Shown: positions 56,310 through 64,000 of the stretch, in pieces
Layout: each line of letters begins with the position of its first letter
How positions within the stretch are numbered: position 1 is the first letter of the stretch
Source: Perkinsus marinus ATCC 50983
Taxonomy: Eukaryota > Perkinsozoa > Perkinsida > Perkinsidae
NCBI RefSeq assembly: GCF_000006405.1
Contig: NW_003211193.1
Coordinates: forward strand, 62,001 to 126,000
Direction of reading: 5' to 3'
DNA: 64,000 nt
Notes under the pieces: generated by a model
What the model was told of the DNA's origin: nothing
Databases searched by the model: none
What the model saw: the letters and a program-made list of their open reading frames with translations, nothing else
Program-made: the position numbers and the translations under genes

Positions 56310-56537
56310 TTAGAAGTTGCCTTGACTTCTACCAGTAGTTTCCAGGACCCACCTGGACCCAAGTTTGTCGGCGTCGTTCTCAAATTTATTTGGCTGTGAA
56401 TCGAAGTGCTTATCTTGTGCTTTGAAGACCACTAACGTACCAGGTACATTTGCCAGGTGCGTTTCATAAAATTCATCCACTTCATTGTTTGTCAGGACGA
56501 GGCAAACGCATTTGAATGTAAAGGAGACATTGAACAA
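56310..56537 (-). pseudogene. Possible PIF1-type helicase C-terminal fragment
   Basis: A 75-codon frame reads KCVCLVLTNNEVDEFYETHL, ANVPGTLVVFKAQDKHFDSQ. The 'L-x-x-T-N-x-x-V-x-x-x-N/Y' strand followed by 'G-x-x-x-x-F-x-A-x-D' is the pattern near the C-terminal RecA domain of PIF1-like helicases. No Walker motifs lie nearby, so this is a fragment, perhaps from a Helitron or a host helicase copy. Chance similarity is possible. Confidence 0.3.
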
Positions 56538-58470
56538 TCCTTACATGGTTATATAGGACAGGAATCCTGTCACAGGATGTCTGATACAGGGATTTGAATT
56601 ACAGGGTTGTGAATTGAACCCGTCTGATTTTTCTTCGAAATCCGAATTCAATTCGGGTGGTCTGAATTTCCACATGTATGTCAGATATATCTATGCCCCT
56701 CCGATCCTCGATAGATTCTATTTCGGTCTCCAGCCATGCCAAACGATCGATGTCGGCTTAAATCCAGTCAGAATATTTTCCACCTAGTACTTGAATAAAG
56801 CATCACGACTCTTGTGTGCAACAATAACTCAATCCGCCATAGTGTCAATAATCCTGTTAGCGTTAATCTGAGAGTAGATGCTTTGCAGTCCACAAATCAA
56901 TGGACTCAACGTATTCACCAGACCATCCGTCGAGTTGGCAGCTCGCAGTCGTCCTTTCAAAATGAAGAAAGTGTATTCTATGCGAGTAAGATCTGGTGAT
57001 TAAGCCCCCGGGATCCTGTAGATAACTGCATGTGGTCGCAGTGATGAGGAGTTTCTGGCACTGGAAACGGCTTCAACCCCCCCATGATTATCGGCCATTA
57101 TACTACACTAGGTACGATTTCGCATCGTCTATGTAACTTATGGCATCTGCTCTCCAGGAGCAGAATGACGGTATCCTTCAAAAAGTGGTACTTCTCTTGT
57201 CTTGAAGGCGCAAGGATAGGCTGTTCATTTAAGGCGAGCCCTCCAACCAGTTCAACCCTCCCTCCAACCTCTCAGCCAGTACTACCAGTACTGAATCTAT
57301 TCCGTGTAGTGAGATGCAGTGACTCCAATTGCGTGCCGTGACGACGAAATTTTTTCGAGAAGTCTTCTTGCGATGTCTCACAAACCCCTACCCTGCCGAG
57401 TTGCAAGAAGTCTCCACAAATAAGTGTTGGTACACCGGCAAATGGTTTTTGATTGTCGTTGCTTAGGTGTTAAGAAACCTCGCTGATGGTACAGGGAACA
57501 GTACTATGCATAGTAGAGATTTCAGATGACCAAAACCAAATCCGCCGCGGCGACCCTTCTGCGTCTCGCTCTCTTCGGACACTCCATCATCCTTTCGACG
57601 AGCTCCTCTTCGGGTCGCATATCCTTCCGACCAGGTTGAATTTCAACCGTTGACATCGTAGTTTGCTCCGGTACAAACTCTGTCTAATGATTTGAACGCG
57701 GCTTCTTCCTACCGGCTCATCGTTGACTATGGTAGTCAAAAAGACTCAAGAGACAGTCGATGCCACCATTTTCGGATAGTGAAGAAGCTTGCCAGTAAAT
57801 AACCTGAATACAGCAGATGAGCAATGCAGCATACATATTGACAGCTTACGCTCGATAACGCTGGCGGATCTTGGGAATGCGAAACACTAGCACTACTGTC
57901 GACCCTGCGAAAGAAGTCCTTCGAGTCGATGAGCGTGATGTTTGCACGAGGGCAGAACTAGAGGCCCATCAGATGGGGCGGGGCTGTGACACAGCCGATG
58001 TGTGATGAAAAGGGTGACGCAATTAATATCATCGCGGCCGTACACCGCGAGGAAGGCGGATGAGAGCGACCGTAGACCGTTTGGGGGGGAGTGAGCCGCC
58101 CTCGGGCGTTCAGGGGATAACAATGGTGGCGGTGAACCTGGTCTTTGGTGAGAGGAGGCTCATAGAATGCTATGTAGAGGCTCTACAGTAGAGCTACCGC
58201 CAGACGCACAGTGTCTGGCAGCACCAGCGGTGCTGTGTTAAGCAAGTAAGCCCCGTATACCCACCCACTGCAAGGTAGGCAATGAAGGCTCAAAATATAG
58301 TGACAAGACATAGAAGTAGAGTAATAAGTCATCATTGAGCAACAGTAAGCTATCAGTGATAGCCTATAACCCCTTGAACGGGTCTTCTTGCATCGCGTAA
58401 TATCGGGCACACTGCAGGTTCAATCTGCAGTTATAGGCGATTTCTGTGACCAATTTTTGCCCCCCCCCAC
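56538..58470. other. No supported gene
   Basis: Short frames only. Small hairpins occur near 58200-58240 (GCCAGACGCACAGTGTCTGGC; AGCACCAGCGGTGCTG). Confidence 0.35.
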
Positions 58471-58524
58471 GGAGACCCCTGGCCGGGGATCGAACCTGTG
58501 CGGATTTGATGCACTGGGGTCTCC
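58471..58524 (-). other. tRNA-like stem: 9-bp arms around a B box
   Basis: On the minus strand GGAGACCCC ... GGGGTCTCC are perfect 9-bp arms 36 nt apart, enclosing the B box AGGTTCGATCCCC. That is too short for a normal tRNA; an anticodon-like arm (ACTTTCGACCCGAAAGT) lies just 5' of it. It could be a rearranged tRNA or a tRNA-derived relic. Confidence 0.35.
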
Positions 58525-58633
58525 AAACTTTCGGGTCGAAAGTCTTGTAGCTTGAACTCGATCTTCCAATGTGATGCCTGAGATCAATGCACGCCCCATT
58601 TGAATCGCTTTTGAATTCAAAACCCACTGACCT

Positions 58634-59397
58634 GGAGCCGATTAAAGTGCTAAGGCGTTCCGAGTTCCGAGTCCAAGTACTCGGTTACCGAGTTCCGAGC
58701 CTTGGAAACCCCACTCCGAGAGTCCACGGATTAAAGTGCGATACCTCGGAAAAGTCGATTTCCCGAGGGCTTTTTCCGAGAACTCGGACCGAGTCACTTT
58801 CCCCGAATTAAAGTGCACAACGGCATCACGAGCTCGGTCTCGGAAAAAACACGTAACTCGGAAACACTCGGAATCTGTCACTCGAACTTAGCTGCTCTAC
58901 TCTGCTCCACTCGAATCGCTGCTGTTGGCAGTGGCACAGATAGAGTATGCGAAGAAGAAGACGGAGTATTACGACTTGTTGTGCATGAAGTTGAGGAGTG
59001 AGATTGCATTCGGCGAGGCTCTGGGTCAGTTTGCTATCGATGGTGATGGCCGTGCCTGAGCCAATAATGTTATTGAGAATAACTTATTGCACGTAGCTTG
59101 TATGTATTTGAGGTGGTTTCTGCTACCTTGGCGCATGGTTGCGTTTTTCCAAGCTCGGATCCAAATTTCCGGGAGTTCAAAGACCCTGAAAACTTTTCGA
59201 ACTTGGAACTCGGAAAGCTCAGCACTTTAATCGAAAATCGGAAAATGGCTTCACTCGGAACCGAGTGTATGCAATTCCGAGCTCGGAAAAAAGCTTGGAA
59301 TTTTGAACGCACTTTAATTCGTAGTTTTTATCCGAGCTCGGAAAAGCCGCTTTTCCGAGAACTTGGACTCGGAAATCAGAGCACTTTAATCGGCTCC
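58634..59397. mobile_element. Non-autonomous Mutator-like element, 18-bp TIRs
   Basis: GGAGCCGATTAAAGTGCT at 58634-58651 faces its perfect reverse complement at 59380-59397. Inside, ATTAAAGTGC or its complement recurs (58641, 58731, 58806, 59221, 59309, 59381) among many TCCGAGTTCCGAG-like words. The MULE at 32-34 kb carries the same GGATTAAAGTGCACGAG word (near 33533), linking the two. No transposase; target duplication not seen. Confidence 0.65.
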
Positions 59398-59417
59398 TGG
59401 CGCGTGTCACTCTCGTA

Positions 59418-59576
59418 ATGGCTAGAGGTGAGGATAAGGCGAATATTCTGCCTTCCCCGGAAGGAACCTATGGGACTGTGAAAACCTCTCTGTTCTGCAT
59501 AAGCGGTATATTGGTCTTCGAAAGGTTGGAGTACACCCAGGGGATCTCTGGGGAGGTTGCCTTCGATAGAAGAGGT
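59418..59576 (+). CDS. Possible first exon of an unknown gene
   Basis: ATG 20 bp past the element's right end opens MARGEDKANILPSPEGTYGT, VKTSLFCISGILVFERLEYT and ends at AGAAGAG|GTTAAC. The composition looks protein-like, but the rest of the gene was not found. A longer minus frame (59850-59422) overlaps. Confidence 0.25.
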
Positions 59577-61225
59577 TAACCGATGCGGTTGTCTTACCAA
59601 TGGTGACATCCGTCTCGGCCGCCGGTCTGCATGAGCGTGGTTTTCTACTTGTGTTTGTGCACAAGTGATCGTTGTTGATACATATATCAACCTCAGGAGT
59701 GCTTTCTGATGACAATCCTCTGCTTAGTTCCCAAGCCACGATACTTCCATTATAGAAGTCACGGCTGCCGGGGCGACTTCGGAGAGAACAAGCCACCTTT
59801 TCTTCAGAGTTTCCTATCAGCTTCTCTGACGTGTGTGCTCGTACGATCACTTCGTGAAGTTCTGTAGGTAGAACTTAATTTCACTTGGTAAAAATATTTT
59901 TTATAAACAGATCGTGTTGTTTTAGGTGGTCTTCATCGCGATACATTTTTGCTTTACGGTGGTGTACTGATCATCTTTACTTTTGACGCTCATACCACAC
60001 CTTTCCCAACTCTTAGACTTCCTTCAAGATGTGATGGAGACCTTCATTTTCGAATGGGTCCTCTCGTGAGGGCCGATCAGAGGTAATAACGCCTTCCGTT
60101 TCTGCATTCAATTTGCCAGAGATCGAGTCACATCATCAGGGAGTAGTAGTTGTCAGTCTTGACCCCGCTAACTCCTTTCTCGGTCGAAGCCTAGGGGTTC
60201 TCATCTCTGTGGAATATCTACGGCGTCGATCCCCTGGACGCAGTTGTCTGTGGATGGTAATCCGGGGTTATTAATGCTCATAACGTCGTTAATTGAAGTT
60301 GGTGCGGTTTAAAATGCACTGAAGTTTTCATGTAATTCAGAGAGATGAAGAGAGAGCATTAATGGGCGTTCAATACCTGAAATACCTGAATGCTTTCGTG
60401 TATTTCATTTAAATGGTTAAAATGGAATACATGAAAACTTGGTTTAAATTAAAGCAGTTAGGGCTAACTCAAGTTGCTCGAGTGTCGACCCGGAATGTTA
60501 GGCTTGTACTGAACTGACGCACAGACTAATGACAAACACGGTCATCGTATTGTGAATTACAAGGGGTGATGTGTAATTCACATTATAGGATGATCGCCGT
60601 GTATTATACAAGTTCGGGTCTCACATTGTAAGTATGAATGCCAGACCTCTACTGCCCTCTAACAAGGCTGCTGCGTGACGGATTCGGAAAGGTAGTCAGG
60701 TTGGCGATAGGAGGACGCCCAAATGCTTTGACGCTACCCGGAGGTCAAATTGGCAATCACATTCCGGGGAAGCTGCCGATCCTTGGCAGTAGAAATGGAA
60801 TCGTCTCTAAAGCGGGGTAGAATGATGCAGCTAGTTACTGCAGTCCGAGTGCGTCGCTCAATCGTGACGTTTTAACCCATCTATAATCTCCCTAACGCAA
60901 GTGTGATTTCTAGAATATGCGCAGGTTCGAAACCTGGCAGCGACATCTCCTGTTGATAATTGTTCACAAACTGTTCTCATTCCTCGGAATTTTCATTTTT
61001 CTTTTAATAATGGAGTTTTACCCGTTTTACGTGAAGTGGCGTAAAACGCGACATTCGCGCCTTGCAATAGTCATGAAATATGTTTTTCACTAGTGTTTTG
61101 CATATCACTAGGGTGAAACTCTAATGCTCGGTTTCTATTATCAAGTAGGGCCAGGATAGCATAATGCTGTGTTGGCATCGTCGTAGGTCCTCTGAAATTT
61201 GATAGTTGGTACCGCTTTCGAGGAT
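59577..61225. other. No supported gene; one inverted repeat and one tRNA-like locus
   Basis: GAAGTTTTCATGTAATTC (near 60321) mirrors GAATACATGAAAACTTGG (near 60426), with matching TTTAAA words outside. Near 60853-60944 GTCGCT and AGCGAC flank a B box (GCAGGTTCGAAACCTG) at intron-containing tRNA spacing, but the A box is poor. Confidence 0.35.
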
Positions 61226-61572
61226 GTGTTTTTTTGGAATATACGTTCGTTTTCCACCGCTGAGCTCGGGAGTAAAAATTCAGCATGAGGAATGCGCAGA
61301 AACTAACGGGAATTTCTCAAACTGTCCTCAGGATTTTCATATTGTTAGCAGCGCATGTAGTTCAGAGAATCAACCTATAATGTTCCCGAGGGGAACTCAT
61401 TTTGAATTTTCCACGGATGGCTAGGGACACATTCTTCAATCAGCTCCCCATGTGAATGTCATTATCACATTAGCTACTTTTTTCCCATTGTTATCAAACC
61501 CTGAGGAACGTCATTTGGTGACGCTAAATGGGTCCTTGGTGTAGTTGACCATGTGCATATTTTCTCACTCAC
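61226..61572 (+). mobile_element. hAT-like MITE, copy M, split by a 177-bp insertion
   Basis: The left part (61226-61362) has TTTTTGGAATATACGTTCG through GCGCATGTAGTT. The right part (61540-61572) resumes TGTAGTTGACCATGTGCATA, then TTTTCTCACTCACG. The word TGTAGTT is duplicated on both sides of the insert. The element ends about 22 bp before the transporter's start codon. Confidence 0.75.
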
Positions 61573-61593
61573 GTGCTGTTGTTTCCTTTTGTG

Positions 61594-63159
61594 ATGAAAG
61601 CTGATTCTGTTGTGTTTCGAACCAACGCTGACTGTTTATTATCAGTTGAGAAGAATAACGGTGGGAACACTGATTTCCCCATTTCTTTGTATATGGCTGG
61701 TAAGTGTTTAGGGTACTTCAACAACAACAAGAAGACGACGAATGCGTTGAGCGATTCGGAGAGTTTCACCCAGGAGGTGACCGTCTCCGAGACTAGTACC
61801 ACTACTATTACCACCAGCAATACTTCTAAGCCAAATTCTGACTTCAAGACTGTTCCCGAAGCACGAGGGGGGAAGTGCAGTAATCTAAGGTCTGTATTTA
61901 ATCTCATTCTGACAGCAATTGGTGAGTATTTCACTGAGTTGACGACGACGCCTTAATGCGTGTTTTTAGGCATCGGCGTTATTATGCTACCGACGACATT
62001 CGCCAACTGCGGCTGGTTTGGTGGTCTCCTTATCTTGTTCGTGGTTGCTGTTATCTCTAACCATATGGTTGGGAAAATTTATATTGCCTACACTAGCCAT
62101 CCCCAAGGAGAGGCTATCAATACTTACGAGCAGTTGGGATATGTTTGCTTCGGTCCGGCAGGAGCCATTGCTACTGCCGGAATAGTGCATATTACTATGA
62201 CTGGTTGCTGTTCTACCTTATTGTTGTTATTGGGAGAAAATACTCAGAAGTTGATCCCAATGGCTGGGTTATCGAGTAAAGTATGGTGTTGTATTTGGGC
62301 GGCTATATGTTGGCCTCTTACGTGGCTTAAGTCACTGAATGAAGTCTCATACGTTTCCGCCTTCGGTATGGCTGCACTCATTGTTCTCTTTATCCTCATT
62401 GTGGTCAACGGGATCACTAACGGCATCACCACTGAGGAGGAGAACTCCTATGATTGGTGGATATGGAATCCGCTTGAGTTCGGTGTTTCCTTCGGCAACG
62501 CTATGCTTTCATATCATGTCACGAACGTATTGGCCACCCTTATTCGTGATATGAAAACACCAAGTGCATTACCCAAAGTCGCCACTATCTCTTATCTGTG
62601 CATTTTCGTGATATATGGCGGAATTGCAGGTTGTGGATATTTTGGTTACGGCAATACGCTGGTAGACGTTCCCATTATCGATCGTATTGCTCCTCCCACA
62701 GGCGGTCTTGATGCTTGGGGTTATATATGTGTTATCTCACTTATCTGTCTCTGCTTCCCACACTACATCGTACTATTATTCCCTATTGCGGCTTCGTTGG
62801 AGTATCAGTTACTCCCACTACCTCCGTTTAAAGTCGATGACCCGGAGGACGCAAAAGGGACGATACCAACAGCCAAGCGAATCGTTGTACGCACTTTCCT
62901 AGTGGCGATTACGCTTGTCATTGCTATCGTTGTGCCTAGTGTCCAGAAGCTTATTGACCTACTCAGTGTATTCACTATGACAGCTATGGCTGGTATACTC
63001 CCCGGTGTGTTCTATATTAGAATGCGTGTCCTCAACGAAGGATCGTTCATGACTGTATGGAAATCCAGCAAAGTCGAGCTGTCTATTCTGTTCCTTATGA
63101 TGGCTTTGAGTGTGTTGATGATAGTAGTAGGAGGATACGAGTCCATTGTCACTTTCTAG
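61594..63159 (+). CDS. AAAP-family amino acid transporter
   Basis: Exon 1 (61594-61921, ending G|GTGAGT) and exon 2 (61970-63159) join in phase; about 505 residues. Exon 1 gives a cytosolic Ser/Thr-rich N-terminus (SETSTTTITTSNTS), then the first helix crosses the splice: LILTAIGIGVIMLPTTFANC, matching AAAP helix I (G-x-G-x-L-x-L-P-x-x-x-x-x-x-G). About 11 hydrophobic segments follow, including GWFGGLLILFVVAVIS, AAICWPLTWLKSLNEVSY, FGVSFGNAMLSYHVTNVLAT and IYGGIAGCGYFGYGN, the family's G-Y-x-x-F-G-x-x. It imports or exports neutral amino acids at the plasma membrane or a vacuole (family range: SLC32/36/38). Substrate cannot be read from sequence. Confidence 0.92.
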
Positions 63160-64000
63160 TATTCTCTATCTCGTTTCAAGTCCAGCATGGTTGATACGCT
63201 TCTTATTGAGCGTAATAGATTCCTATATCGTTACTGTTTCTTCTATATTTGCTTCCCTTCGGTGTCTTGCAGTAGCCTTCACTCGGGCTGCCGCATTTCG
63301 AAGGGAATGGGAGTATCGGATGATGATTTCAGTGGCACCATAAGACGGGTTGTGTTGTGATAGAAAGGGGACTATTCCACTCATTGGGTGTAAATGAATA
63401 CAGAGCAATGGTCATGCTATTTACCGTTTTACAATTCATCAGCTCTTCGACAAGGCTATCTTGATACTCCATGCAGAGATGTCCAAATGTCGAAGTTGAG
63501 CAATTCAACAACTCAACCTATTCCTGCCAGAATTCGATACTTGCCACAGCGAATGGACCGTTTCTAACGCTTAGGGTGTTTTTTCCTAAAACCTACAGGA
63601 CAGAAATCCCTTGATTTTCGTCGGAATCGCTGCTAGTAAGCGCGTTTACAATGTTAGTTGACAAGCAACGAAGATGCGAGCTCAGATTCAGTTTTCAGAA
63701 AAGATTTGAGCAATACTGTGATATCGTCATTGGTATCAACGAAGACAAAACACTTGGAACACAACGGGTCGAAAGAATATGAAATATTCATCTTTATTGG
63801 CAGCAGTCAAGTATGTCAACAAATTGTATAGGAAATGCTAGACTGATAAAGTCGTATACGCTAAGACAGGGTTGAAGAGAGCGTAATTTTGATACGATGC
63901 TTGGTCCTCTCAGGATCCTCAGCAGCAGCAGACCTCGCAGAAACGAGAGGCCTGAAGCTCTTTTCGTGAGCATTCCGATCGTCTCGAAATGCACCCTACT
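63160..64000. other. No supported gene
   Basis: The minus frame 63794-63994 (RGLLLLRILRGPSIVSKLRS) may be the 3' end of a gene off the right edge, but has no motif. Confidence 0.3.

Noticed and set aside
59422-59850. 142-codon minus frame.
   Set aside because: No motif and no splice or start support. Plus-strand codons at 59418-59576 look at least as protein-like.
1-64000. CRISPR arrays, rRNA genes, retrovirus-like or capsid-bearing elements.
   Set aside because: No regularly spaced direct repeats with unique spacers, no rRNA-like stretch, and no reverse transcriptase, integrase or capsid frame was recognised.

Overview
This is nuclear DNA of a single-celled eukaryote. Most genes are split by short GT-AG introns (tens of bases up to about 400, one near 1 kb). 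Genes lie close together on both strands, and a small inverted-repeat transposon recurs about every 5 kb. The gene style (intron-rich genes, tandem secreted-protein paralogues, an alveolate-type C3H finger) suggests an alveolate, most likely a Perkinsus-like parasite. That placement is inference. No bacterial, organellar or viral genome segment was seen. Exon coordinates are my hand reading of splice sites and frames and may be off by a base or two.

Left part (1-18 kb): the 5' end of a PRP22/DHX8-like helicase, an RS-rich protein, an 11-exon MenA-type UbiA prenyltransferase with an extra membrane N-terminus, a small Cys-rich secreted protein, mitochondrial ATP synthase gamma, a MOD5/TRIT1-type tRNA isopentenyltransferase, a probable mitochondrial ribosomal protein uL6, and an unrecognised basic protein.

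Middle (19.6-37 kb): six tandem minus-strand genes for small secreted proteins. Five share one 4-exon architecture and a five-cysteine pattern; the sixth keeps the shared start but carries Thr-Pro repeats. A tRNA-Pro(AGG) lies between two of them. Then come a 1-kb inverted-repeat element, an EFG1-like rRNA-processing gene, a large mucin-like Thr-rich surface protein, a Mutator-like transposon with 9-bp target duplication, and a pepsin-like aspartic protease.

Right part (37-64 kb): a Ser-rich protein with a SUMO-interaction-like tail, a eukaryotic LspA-like (signal peptidase II) protein, a MYND/EF-hand/TPR protein, an FH2 (formin) protein, a METTL21-type methyltransferase, a gapped membrane-protein locus, a BSD-domain protein, a helical-repeat protein, a C3H zinc-finger protein, a second Mutator-like non-autonomous element and an AAAP amino-acid transporter.

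The strongest leads are the five-cysteine secreted family, the LspA-like protein, the MenA-like protein with its unexplained membrane N-terminus, and the hAT-like MITE family, which sits in introns and just upstream of start codons.
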